DNA of 64,000 bases, taken from Vannielia litorea. Its GTDB lineage: Bacteria > Pseudomonadota > Alphaproteobacteria > Rhodobacterales > Rhodobacteraceae. The notes beneath the pieces are model-generated. The model worked only from the letters and a program-made list of their open reading frames with translations, was not told where the DNA came from and did not search any database. This document shows, one piece after another, positions 7,248-14,668 of the stretch (position 1 is the first letter of the stretch; each line of letters begins with the position of its first letter). The translations under genes were made by a program, and so were the position numbers. The stretch covers positions 535,436 to 599,435 of the forward strand of contig NZ_JAHVJR010000002.1 in the NCBI RefSeq assembly GCF_019801175.1. The letters are read 5' to 3'.

Positions 7248-8525
7248 CTACTGGTAGACGCGCTTTCCGGCGACCCAGGTACCCAGAACGCGGCCTTCCA
7301 TCCGGGCGCCGTCGAAGGGGGTGTTCTTGGACTTGGAGCGCAGGGTGCTGCGATCCAGTTGGAAGGGCGCGGACGGGTCGAACAGCACTAGATCGGCGGG
7401 AGCGCCCTTGGCAAGGCGCCCGGAGGGTAGCCTGAGGCGTTTGGCCGGGTTCAGCGCGAGGGCGCGGAAGAGCTGGGGCAGCGACAGGGCGCCGGAGTGG
7501 TAGAGCCGCATGGCGGCGGGCAGCAGGGTTTCGAGCGCGACGGCGCCGGATGCGGCCTCTTCGAAGGGCAGGCGTTTGCTCTCTTCGTCCTGCGGGGTGT
7601 GCATCGAGGAGATCACGTCGATCAGGCCGGAGCCGACCGCCTCGACCATCGCCAGACGGTCCTCCTCGTCGCGTAGCGGGGGCTTCAGCTTGAAGTAGGT
7701 GCGGTACTCGGAGAGGTCGTTCACGTTGAGCGTGAGATGGTGGATCGAGACGCCTGCGGTGATGTCGAAGCCGTTGGCCTTGGCCCGCTCCAGCGGGGGC
7801 AGGGCGCGGGCGGCGGAGAGCTGGTCGAAGTGGTAGCGCGCGCCGGTCATCTCGACCATCGCGATATCGCGGTCCACCCCCATACGCTCGGCCATCGGGC
7901 TGACGGCGGGCAAGCCCATCAGGGTCGCCAGCTTGCCGGAGGTCGCTGCGGCACCCTTTGACAGGGTCGGTTCCTGCGGGTGGCCCACCACCAGCACATC
8001 CAACTCGCGGGCATAGGCCAGCGCGCGGGCGAGCACCTTGGTATCGGCAACTACCTTGTCCCCGTCCGAGAACGCCAGCGCGCCTGCGTCCTTCAGAAAC
8101 GACAGCTCGGCCATTTCGCGGCCTTCGCGATTTTTCGTCAGCGTCGCCATGGCGCGGATAGTCACAGGTGCGGCCTCGGCAGCGCGGCGGGTGACGAATT
8201 CCAGCGTCTCGGGGCTGTCGATTGCGGGGAGGGTATCGGGGCGCATGATGATGGTGGTCACACCGCCCGCCGCAGCCGCCGCGCCTGCGGATTTGAATGA
8301 TTCCTTGTGGCGCTCGCCCGGTTCGCAGATCTTCACCCCGAGATCGACGATTCCGGGTGCCAGCACCTTGCCGCCGCCGTCAACCACCTCGGCCCCCTCG
8401 GGCGCCGCCATCGGGCCTTGGGCAAGATCGGCGATCACGCCATCCTTCACCAGCAGGTGGCCCGGTGCCTCGCTCAGCGCCTCGGGGTCGATCAGGGTGA
8501 CGTTGGTGAAGAATGTGCAGGTCAT
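7248..8525 (-). CDS. pyrX: Dihydroorotase-like protein lacking metal ligands (PyrX / pyrC' type)
   Basis: The 425-residue protein aligns over its whole length with the multifunctional-complex type of dihydroorotase, but the catalytic zinc site is gone. The usual HxH after PGxxD is replaced (PGIVDLGVKICEPG). The His region of the third strand reads VGHPQEPTLS. The catalytic Asp of the TDHAPH block is replaced (VISSMHTPQDEESKRLPFE). Such non-catalytic homologues are known from pseudomonads, where pyrC' is required to assemble active aspartate transcarbamoylase with PyrB. Here it is the last gene of the operon that starts with pyrB at 11649, 65 bases after the preceding gene. A genuine dihydroorotase should be elsewhere in the genome. 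Inference: a structural partner of PyrB. Confidence 0.85.
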   Translation of the reverse strand: MTCTFFTNVTLIDPEALSEAPGHLLVKDGVIADLAQGPMAAPEGAEVVDGGGKVLAPGIVDLGVKICEPGERHKESFKSAGAAAAAGGVTTIIMRPDTLPAIDSPETLEFVTRRAAEAAPVTIRAMATLTKNREGREMAELSFLKDAGALAFSDGDKVVADTKVLARALAYARELDVLVVGHPQEPTLSKGAAATSGKLATLMGLPAVSPMAERMGVDRDIAMVEMTGARYHFDQLSAARALPPLERAKANGFDITAGVSIHHLTLNVNDLSEYRTYFKLKPPLRDEEDRLAMVEAVGSGLIDVISSMHTPQDEESKRLPFEEAASGAVALETLLPAAMRLYHSGALSLPQLFRALALNPAKRLRLPSGRLAKGAPADLVLFDPSAPFQLDRSTLRSKSKNTPFDGARMEGRVLGTWVAGKRVYQ

Positions 8526-8590
8526 GGAGCTTCCTTAAGGGCGTTTTCCATCGGTGCAAAGACCGGCGCGGCCCGAGACGTGCCCAACGC

Positions 8591-9154
8591 TCATTTCGCC
8601 TCACCCACCGCCTTGCGGGCCAGCCCCATCACCCGCCCGCCGTCTTCGATCAGCTCGAAGCCGATGCGTTTGGTGTAGGTGCGGTTGAAGCCGTTCTTGT
8701 TGCGGCGGGTGAACTGCTGAGAGGCGAGCCACAGCGTATCGCCCTGCGCGGTTTGCTCCAGCTCCAACCGGTCGGTCAGCGGGTAGCTCTTAAGCTTGCG
8801 ATTGCCGAAGACCTCGGTGGCGATGAAGCCGCGCTTGTTGGTCAGCGTGTAGTTGGTGTGCCGCCGGACGTAGGCGCGCCAGAAGTATTTGCCGAACACC
8901 ATGTAGAGGCCGATGGCGAGGAAGGGCAGGCCGAAGAGCGGGAAGATCTGGAAGATGAAGGGCGCGTTGGAGGGCGGGCGCATGGAGGAGGCCATCGAGA
9001 TCCAGAACACCGCGAAGCCGGCGAAGAACAGGCCGAAGAGGCTCTCGAAGGCGTCCTTGGAGCGGACGACGACCCCGCCGTTGGGGCGGCCTTGCCAGAG
9101 GATCTCTTCATCGTCGTCGAGGAGCCCTTCCCAGCCCGGGGGGTGTTTGCTCAT
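8591..9154 (-). CDS. Membrane protein with bacterial PH-like domain (paralogue 4 of the pyrB operon)
   Basis: No function is recognised. The 187-residue product starts with a short soluble segment (EEILWQGRPNGG), then two predicted membrane helices (about residues 40-60 and 68-90), then a strand-rich domain containing RRHTNYTLTNKRGFIATEV and LKSYPLTDRLELEQ. That arrangement is typical of bPH2-type proteins. It is clearly paralogous to the next gene upstream (9151-9717): both share the LWQGRP, YTLTN(K/R)RG, LKSYP and KRIGFE/RKIGFE blocks. Its ATG overlaps the upstream stop by 4 bases, so translation is coupled. Position between pyrB and the PyrX-like gene is unexplained. The DUF name is inferred from pattern only. 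Confidence 0.75.
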   Translation of the reverse strand: MSKHPPGWEGLLDDDEEILWQGRPNGGVVVRSKDAFESLFGLFFAGFAVFWISMASSMRPPSNAPFIFQIFPLFGLPFLAIGLYMVFGKYFWRAYVRRHTNYTLTNKRGFIATEVFGNRKLKSYPLTDRLELEQTAQGDTLWLASQQFTRRNKNGFNRTYTKRIGFELIEDGGRVMGLARKAVGEAK

Positions 9155-9717
9155 GGCGTGACCTCCTTGTCTTTCGTCTCACGCTCCGCCAGCGCGGCGC
9201 GAGCGAGTGCGATCACCTTGCGGCCATTCTCGATCTGCTCGAAGCCGATCTTGCGGACCGGGCTGTTGCGCCTGCTGCCCAGCTGCTCGCGGGCGAACCA
9301 GATGTCATCGCCGCGGCGCCCCGGTTCCAGCTCGATCTGCGGGGTGATCGGGTAGCTCTTCAGCTCCTTCATGCCCAGGGGGTCAGTCGCGATGATGCCC
9401 CGGCGATTGGTCAGCGTGTAGAAGGTGTTGCGGCGCAGAAAGACGCGCCACGGGTACTTGAGCACGGTCTTGTAGAGGCCGATGGCGAGGAACAGGGGCG
9501 CGACCAGCAGGAAGACGCCGGGCGCGCCGAGCCGCCCGAAACCGTCGCCGCCAGCGTTGACCAGCCAGAGTACCGGGACGGCGGTGAAGCCGAAGCCAAA
9601 GAGACTTTCTGGCAGGTCGCCCTCACGGAGCTTCATCCCCCGCCCCGGCCGCCCCTGCCAGAGGATACGCTCCCCCCGTTCGAGGATGCCTTGCCAGCCC
9701 GAAGGTGTGCCGCTCAT
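9151..9717 (-). CDS. Membrane protein with bacterial PH-like domain (paralogue 3 of the pyrB operon)
   Basis: A 188-residue paralogue of the gene at 8591-9154 with the same architecture: N-terminal ERILWQGRPGRG, two hydrophobic segments (about 43-60 and 68-88), then the PH-like part with RRNTFYTLTNRRGIIATD, LKSYPITPQIELEP and RKIGFEQIENGRKVIALARAAL. The conserved tail, ending in a helix that packs on the beta barrel in PH folds, supports the assignment. It overlaps both neighbours by 4 bases (starts inside the upstream stop, stops inside the downstream start). Function is unknown; a membrane-associated scaffold is possible but unproven. Confidence 0.75.
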   Translation of the reverse strand: MSGTPSGWQGILERGERILWQGRPGRGMKLREGDLPESLFGFGFTAVPVLWLVNAGGDGFGRLGAPGVFLLVAPLFLAIGLYKTVLKYPWRVFLRRNTFYTLTNRRGIIATDPLGMKELKSYPITPQIELEPGRRGDDIWFAREQLGSRRNSPVRKIGFEQIENGRKVIALARAALAERETKDKEVTP

Positions 9718-10265
9718 GGCCGCCCCCGGATAGCGTGAAGCGCGGCCTCGGCCAGTTTGGCCTCCTCCCCGGTCAGGCCATGAAAGCCGGTGGGGCGGGG
9801 GCGGATGGTGCGAGGCTGGCCGGAGGCATCCTGCACTGTTCGCGGTGCGGGGAAGTGGAAGATCACATCCCAGCCGTGTTTGCCCCGGTCGTGGCGCTCG
9901 ATCTTGCCCTTTGCGGTGATCCGGTGGCGGATCAGGTTGCCGCTGCCAACCAGCACCAGCGCACGGCTTTCACTGACCCCGTAGCGCACCCGCCGGGCCA
10001 GCCGCTTGCCCCAGTCTGGCGCGAAGAGAGCGAAGACTACGAAGAGCGTGGCGGAAAGCAGGAGAAAGGTGAGCCAGAAGCCGAAGGCGCCCTCCATTTC
10101 ATCCATGTTCGCCAGCCCGATCAGCAGGAAAAAGGCGAAGGTCAGGAGAGATAGCCAGCCGAAGGCAGCGATGACCTTGTAGGCGCCGCCAAGCCGGATG
10201 TGAGCGGGTTTGCCCTGCCAGAGCAGGGTTTCGCCGGGCGCGAGGTGGGCTTCAATTCCGGTCAT
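9714..10265 (-). CDS. Membrane protein with PH-like domain (paralogue 2 of the pyrB operon)
   Basis: The 183-residue product begins with APGETLLWQGKPAHIRLGG, the same (W)QGKP/QGRP motif as its two downstream paralogues. It has two hydrophobic helices (about 30-50 and 62-84) and a basic stretch (DWGKRLARRVRYGVSESRAL) leading into a short strand-rich domain. It is more divergent than the following two genes: the YTLTNRRG block becomes YGVSESRALVLV. The LWQGKP opening and size still indicate the same superfamily. Four-base overlaps connect it to both neighbours. No enzymatic residues can be pointed out. Confidence 0.7.
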   Translation of the reverse strand: MTGIEAHLAPGETLLWQGKPAHIRLGGAYKVIAAFGWLSLLTFAFFLLIGLANMDEMEGAFGFWLTFLLLSATLFVVFALFAPDWGKRLARRVRYGVSESRALVLVGSGNLIRHRITAKGKIERHDRGKHGWDVIFHFPAPRTVQDASGQPRTIRPRPTGFHGLTGEEAKLAEAALHAIRGRP

Positions 10266-10711
10266 GCGGTTGCCCGATGCGCGGCGAGGGCCGTGGTGAT
10301 CGCCCCGGCCATCGCGCGCGGGCGGGGGATGTAGCGGGCGATCAGGCTGCGGCCATCGGTGCGGGTGATCCGGACGCCGCCGAAGAGGGTGGCCTTGGCG
10401 GCGCTGATTTCATGCAGCATCAGGTCTGTGGCCTCCCCGGTGCCATCGTGGAGGCGCAGCCTGTCTGGCAGAAGCTCCCAGCGTTCACGGCGGTGGCGCA
10501 TCCAGCGCAGGTGATCGTCGAAGACGAAGCCCCAGAGCAGCGGGCTGAGAAAGAGGGTGACGAGCAGGGTAAGCCAGAAGGTCAGCGGATCGGCCTCGCG
10601 CAGGCCAGTGGGAAGGAGGCCATAGGCCAGCGAGGTCAGCAGGCCGACGAGGAAGAAGCGGAGGAGGAAGTTCCGGAAGGAGGGGGTCCAGCTTGCCGGA
10701 GTCTCGCTCAT
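10262..10711 (-). CDS. Small membrane protein, probable PH-like fold (paralogue 1 of the pyrB operon)
   Basis: The 149-residue product has two hydrophobic segments (about residues 15-35 and 42-62) followed by RWMRHRRERWELLPDRLRLHDG, alternating strands (EISAAKATLFGGVRITRTDGRS) and a C-terminal helix with AGAITTALAAHR. The layout of two membrane helices, strands and a terminal helix matches the other three proteins of the operon, though sequence identity is low. It lacks the N-terminal LWQG(K/R)P motif. Its ATG overlaps the pyrB stop codon by 4 bases, so it is probably translated by ribosomes leaving pyrB. Function unknown. Confidence 0.65.
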   Translation of the reverse strand: MSETPASWTPSFRNFLLRFFLVGLLTSLAYGLLPTGLREADPLTFWLTLLVTLFLSPLLWGFVFDDHLRWMRHRRERWELLPDRLRLHDGTGEATDLMLHEISAAKATLFGGVRITRTDGRSLIARYIPRPRAMAGAITTALAAHRATA

Positions 10712-11649
10712 GCCGCGCGGGCCGCCTTGAGGTTGCGGGCCAGTAGGTCCATCGCGGCCATGCGGACGGCGACGCCCATTTCGACCTGTTCGGTGATGAC
10801 CGAGCGGGTGGGGTCGTCGGCAGTGGCGCTGTCGATCTCGACGCCGCGGTTCATCGGGCCGGGGTGCATGACGATGGCATCGGGCGCAGCGTGGGCGAGT
10901 TTTTCGGCGTCGAGGCCGTATCGGTGGAAATACTCGCGCTCGGAGGGGATGAAGCCGCCGTCCATCCGCTCGCGCTGGAGGCGGAGCATCATCACCACAT
11001 CAGCGTCCTTGAGGCCTTCGGCCATGTCGTGCGTCACTTCGCAACCCAGCTCGCGGAAGGCGGAGGGCACCAGCGTGGGCGGGCCGACGAGGCGGACACG
11101 AGCCTCCATCCGGTTCAGCAGCATGATGTTGGACCGCGCCACGCGGCTGTGGGCGACATCGCCGCAGATCGCCACGGTCAGCCGGTGCAAGCGGCCCTTG
11201 TGGCGGCGGATGGTCAGCGCGTCGAGCAGGGCCTGAGTGGGGTGCTCGTGGCGGCCGTCGCCCGCGTTGAGCACGGCGCAGTTGACCTTTTGCGCCAGCA
11301 GATCGACCGCGCCGGAATGCGGGTGGCGAACCACCAGCAGGTCGGGGTGCATGGCGTTGAGCGTCAGGGCGGTGTCGAGCAGGGTCTCGCCCTTTTTGAT
11401 CGAGCTGGCCTGCATGGCCATGTTCATCACATCGGCCCCCAGCCGCTTGCCGGCCAACTCGAAGCTGGCTTGGGTGCGGGTGGAGTTCTCGAAGAACATG
11501 TTGATCTGGGTGAGCCCGCGCAGGGCGTCGCCGTGCTTGTCGGGCGACGCATTCAGGGCGGCGTAATGCTCGGCCAGATCGAGGATGGCGGTGATCTCGT
11601 CGGGGGCGAGGCTGGCGATGCCGAGGAGGTGCTTTGCGCGCAAGGTCAT
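10708..11649 (-). CDS. pyrB: Aspartate carbamoyltransferase catalytic subunit
   Basis: Condenses carbamoyl phosphate with aspartate, the committed step of pyrimidine synthesis. The 313-residue protein has the carbamoyl-phosphate motif ENSTRTQASFELAGKRLGAD (STRT about residues 56-59), the HPTQALLD block and the C-terminal MHPGPMNRGVEIDS. The ATG at 11649 was chosen because homology begins at MTLRAKHLLGI; an in-frame upstream ATG would add nine residues. It is the first gene of a six-gene minus-strand operon. No pyrI-type regulatory subunit gene is present, which fits ATCases that need a dihydroorotase-like partner. The divergent UDG gene starts 73 bases away, so both promoters must lie in that gap. 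Confidence 0.96.
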   Translation of the reverse strand: MTLRAKHLLGIASLAPDEITAILDLAEHYAALNASPDKHGDALRGLTQINMFFENSTRTQASFELAGKRLGADVMNMAMQASSIKKGETLLDTALTLNAMHPDLLVVRHPHSGAVDLLAQKVNCAVLNAGDGRHEHPTQALLDALTIRRHKGRLHRLTVAICGDVAHSRVARSNIMLLNRMEARVRLVGPPTLVPSAFRELGCEVTHDMAEGLKDADVVMMLRLQRERMDGGFIPSEREYFHRYGLDAEKLAHAAPDAIVMHPGPMNRGVEIDSATADDPTRSVITEQVEMGVAVRMAAMDLLARNLKAARAA

Positions 11650-11722
11650 GATGGTCCCCCGAAAATTCGCGCCCATCTATAGCAGGCTCGCGTGGGGCGG
11701 CAACATGGGGTAAGCCTGCGGC

Positions 11723-12508
11723 ATGGACGGGGAATTCAGCAGAGAGGCGATGCTCGCGGCGCTGGCCTGGCAGGTGGAGCTGGGCGCGGTGGATGCCATT
11801 GGCGAAGCGCCGGTGGACCGTTTCGAGGTAAAGCCGGAGCCGAAGGCGGCCCCCGCAGCGGCGGCGAAGCCCGAGCCTCACGCGCCGGTGGTGGTGCCCG
11901 AGGTCGATGTGGTCGCCGAAGCGCGGGCGATGGCAGCAGCAGCCGGGAGCCTTGAGGCGCTGGCGGCGGCGCAGGAGGCCTTCCCCCACTGCGAGTTGAA
12001 GCGCGGCGCGCGGAATTTCGTTTTTGCCGATGGCCGCCCCGAGGCGCGGGTGATGGTGATCGGCGAGGGCCCGGGCGCGGAAGAAGATGCGCAGGGCAAG
12101 CCCTTCGTCGGGCGCTCCGGCCAGTTGCTGGACAGGATGTTTGCTGCCATCGGGCTGGCGCGCGATGCCGAGGACGCGGCAGCGGCGCTCTACATCACCA
12201 ACGTGGTGCCGTGGCGCCCGCCGCAGAACCGCGACCCGGAGCCCGAAGAGCTGGCGATGATGCGCCCCTTCGTGGAGCGCCACATCGAGCTGGCCGCGCC
12301 GGAGCTGATCGTGCTGATGGGTAACCCCGCCTGTGGCTCGCTCCTCGGCAAGCGGGGGATCACCCGGCTCCGTGGCAATTGGCACGAGTTTGCGGGCGTT
12401 CCGGTGATGCCGATGTTCCACCCCTCCTTCCTGCTGCGGCGGGCAGAGATGAAGCGCCACGCATGGGCCGATTTGCTGACGGTAAAGGCGCGGCTGGAGA
12501 CACCATGA
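11723..12508 (+). CDS. Uracil-DNA glycosylase, family 4/5-like
   Basis: Removes uracil from DNA in base-excision repair. The 261-residue protein has an Ala/Pro-rich N-terminal extension of about 75 residues, then the core: VMVIGEGPGAEEDAQGKPFVG (about 111-130) with the water-activating/uracil-binding loop, then TNVVPWRPPQNRDP, and MFHPSFLLRR near residue 236 with the DNA-intercalating HPS loop. This is the phage SPO1 polymerase-like UDG family common in alphaproteobacteria. I can find only two cysteines (PHCELK and NPACGS), so the four-cysteine iron-sulphur cluster of classical family 4 enzymes cannot be formed. The stop codon overlaps the moaB start by 4 bases. Confidence 0.85.
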   Translation: MDGEFSREAMLAALAWQVELGAVDAIGEAPVDRFEVKPEPKAAPAAAAKPEPHAPVVVPEVDVVAEARAMAAAAGSLEALAAAQEAFPHCELKRGARNFVFADGRPEARVMVIGEGPGAEEDAQGKPFVGRSGQLLDRMFAAIGLARDAEDAAAALYITNVVPWRPPQNRDPEPEELAMMRPFVERHIELAAPELIVLMGNPACGSLLGKRGITRLRGNWHEFAGVPVMPMFHPSFLLRRAEMKRHAWADLLTVKARLETP

Positions 12509-13035
12509 GCGAGAGAGAGTTCATCCCCGTTCGGATCGCGGTGCTGACAGTGAGCGACAGCCGCAGCCTTGCGGAGGACCGCTCGGGTGACGTGCTGGCG
12601 GCCCGCATCGAGGCGGCGGGGCATGTACTGGCCGACCGGAAGATTTTGCCGGACGAGCGGGCGGAGATCGCGGCACAACTCCGGGCGTGGTGCGAAGATG
12701 CAGCGATTGACGTGGTGATCTCGACCGGCGGGACCGGGCTGACCGGCCGAGACGTAACGGTAGAGGCGCACCGGGACGTGTACGAAAAGGAGATCGATGC
12801 CTTCGGCACGGTCTTCACCCATGTCTCGATGGCCAAGATTGGCACCAGCGCGGTGCAGTCACGGGCCACCGGGGGCGTGGCGATGGGCACATATCTCTTT
12901 GCCCTGCCCGGCTCTCCCGGCGCCTGCAAGGACGCGTGGGACGAGATCCTCTCAAAGCAGCTCGACTACCGCCACAAGCCTTGCAACTTCGTCGAGATCA
13001 TGCCTCGGCTCGATGAGCACCTGCGGCGGAAGTAG
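12505..13035 (+). CDS. moaB: Molybdenum cofactor biosynthesis protein B
   Basis: A 176-residue MogA/MoaB-fold protein that binds or adenylylates molybdopterin. It has AVLTVSDSRSLAEDRSGDVLA at the N-terminus, the molybdopterin-binding STGGTGLTGRDVT motif (about 75-87) and the C-terminal LPGSPGACKDAWDEIL block. The ATG at 12505 overlaps the UDG stop by 4 bases; a longer frame upstream (from 12379) lies wholly inside UDG and is rejected. Other molybdenum-cofactor genes are about 10 kb away (fdhD, mobA, mobB, moeA), so it is not in one operon with them. MogA-type activity is the main alternative. Confidence 0.92.
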   Translation: MSEREFIPVRIAVLTVSDSRSLAEDRSGDVLAARIEAAGHVLADRKILPDERAEIAAQLRAWCEDAAIDVVISTGGTGLTGRDVTVEAHRDVYEKEIDAFGTVFTHVSMAKIGTSAVQSRATGGVAMGTYLFALPGSPGACKDAWDEILSKQLDYRHKPCNFVEIMPRLDEHLRRK

Positions 13036-13185
13036 GGGCGGATTGGCTGCGGCTGTCACATTTTTTGCGCAATGGGCGAAAATAAAGTGACGGAAACCGC
13101 AAGGGGCTGCGTAACATCCTTGTGGCTTTGCCTGATTTCGGGTCAGGGCTAGGGTTTACGCGGCCTGTAACAACCGAGAGTCCGG

Positions 13186-14655
13186 ATGAATTTTCTGCGT
13201 CGCTCCCTCGTGGGGCTGTTCCTTTTGTCGGTCACGCTGGGGCTTCTGGCCGTGGCGGGGGCGAGCTTTTGGGGGGCGGTCGAAGAGCGGATGAACCGCG
13301 AAGCCGGGTCGCGGCCCGCGCGGGAGCGGGTGGCGGGCGTTAACGTGGTGGTGCTGGAGCCGGGTCGCGCCGTGCCGGTGATGACTGCCTTCGGCGAGGT
13401 GCTCAGTGAGCGCACGCTCGATATTCGCGCGGCCGTGGGCGGGCGGATCGTGGAGCTTTCCGAGGCCTTCACCGAGGGCGGCAGCGTGGAGGCGGGCGAG
13501 CTCTTGGCGCGGATCGACCCGGTAAACGCCGAAGCCGCGCTGGAGAACGCCCGCACCGATGTGGCCGAGGCGGAGGCCGAGCTGGCCGATGCAGAGCGGG
13601 CGTTGGTGCTGGCGCGCGACGATCAGGCCGCCGCCGAGCGGCAGGCCGACCTGCGCGCGCAGGCGCTGGTGCGGCAAGAGAGCCTGCGCGAGCGCGGCGT
13701 CGGCTCTGCCGCGGCGGTGGAAGAGGCGCAACTGGCCGCCGCCTCAGCCGATCAGGCGGTGCTCAGCAAGCGGCAGGCGGTGGCCTCGGCGCAGAGCCGG
13801 GTGGATGTGGGCCGCAACGGGGTGAGCCGGGCCACTATCGCGCTGGCCAATGCCGAGCGCGACCTTGCCGACCATGAAATTCGCGCAAGTTTCAGCGGCA
13901 CGCTGGCCGATGTGGCGGTGGTCGAGGGCGGGCTGGTGGCGGCCAACGAACTGATGGCCTCGCTGATCGACCCAGATGCGCTTGAGGTCTCCTTTCGGCT
14001 GAGCACGGCGCAATATGCCCGGCTGCTGGGCGAGGACGGGCGGCTGATTCCGGCGGCGATGCAGGTGCGGCTCGACGTTTCGGGCCTCGACCTCGTGGCC
14101 GAGGGGCGGCTGGACCGGGTGAGCGGCGCGGTGGGCGAGGGCCAGACGGGCCGGGTGATTTATGCCGATCTGACTGAGAGTGCGGGCTTCCGGCCCGGCG
14201 ATTTTGTGACCGTCAGCATCGAGGAGCCAGCGTTGGAAGGCGTGGCCGTGGTGCCTGCCACGGCGGTGGATGCCGCGGGCACCGTGCTGGTGCTGAACGC
14301 CGAGGAGCGGCTGGAACTGGCGCAGGTGGAAGTGCTGCGGCGGCAGGGCGATGAGATCATCATCCGGGCCGAAGGCCATGCGGGTGCCCTGATCGTGGCC
14401 GAGCGCAGCCCGTTGGTGGGCCCCGGCATTCGTGCCCGCGCGCTGGGCGATGCCGCCCCGGCCCCTGCCCCCGCCGAGCCGACCCGCGAGGAACTGGTGG
14501 AGCTGAGCCCTGAGCGCCGCGCCAAACTCATCGCCTTCATCGAGGGCAACAACCGGATGCCCGCCGAGGCCAAGGAGCGCGTGCTTGCCCAGCTTTCGCA
14601 GGATCGCGTTCCGGCGGAGACGGTGGAGCGGATCGAAAGCCGGATGGGCGGGTAG
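13186..14655 (+). CDS. RND efflux transporter periplasmic adaptor subunit
   Basis: The membrane-fusion protein that links an inner-membrane RND pump to an outer-membrane channel. The 489-residue product has an uncleaved N-terminal anchor (about residues 5-28), the first half of the lipoyl domain around 70-110 (VGGRIVELSEAFTEGGSVEAGE), a long coiled coil rich in Ala, Glu and Arg (about 115-215), the second lipoyl half (ASFSGTLADVAVVEGG) and beta-barrel/membrane-proximal domains to about residue 425. The last 50 residues are an extra predicted helical segment (SPERRAKLIAFIEGNNRMP onward). The pump gene follows after 13 bases. No TolC-like gene is nearby. A 150-base gap precedes it. Confidence 0.9.
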   Translation: MNFLRRSLVGLFLLSVTLGLLAVAGASFWGAVEERMNREAGSRPARERVAGVNVVVLEPGRAVPVMTAFGEVLSERTLDIRAAVGGRIVELSEAFTEGGSVEAGELLARIDPVNAEAALENARTDVAEAEAELADAERALVLARDDQAAAERQADLRAQALVRQESLRERGVGSAAAVEEAQLAAASADQAVLSKRQAVASAQSRVDVGRNGVSRATIALANAERDLADHEIRASFSGTLADVAVVEGGLVAANELMASLIDPDALEVSFRLSTAQYARLLGEDGRLIPAAMQVRLDVSGLDLVAEGRLDRVSGAVGEGQTGRVIYADLTESAGFRPGDFVTVSIEEPALEGVAVVPATAVDAAGTVLVLNAEERLELAQVEVLRRQGDEIIIRAEGHAGALIVAERSPLVGPGIRARALGDAAPAPAPAEPTREELVELSPERRAKLIAFIEGNNRMPAEAKERVLAQLSQDRVPAETVERIESRMGG

Positions 14656-14668
14656 GGGGAGGCAGGCA

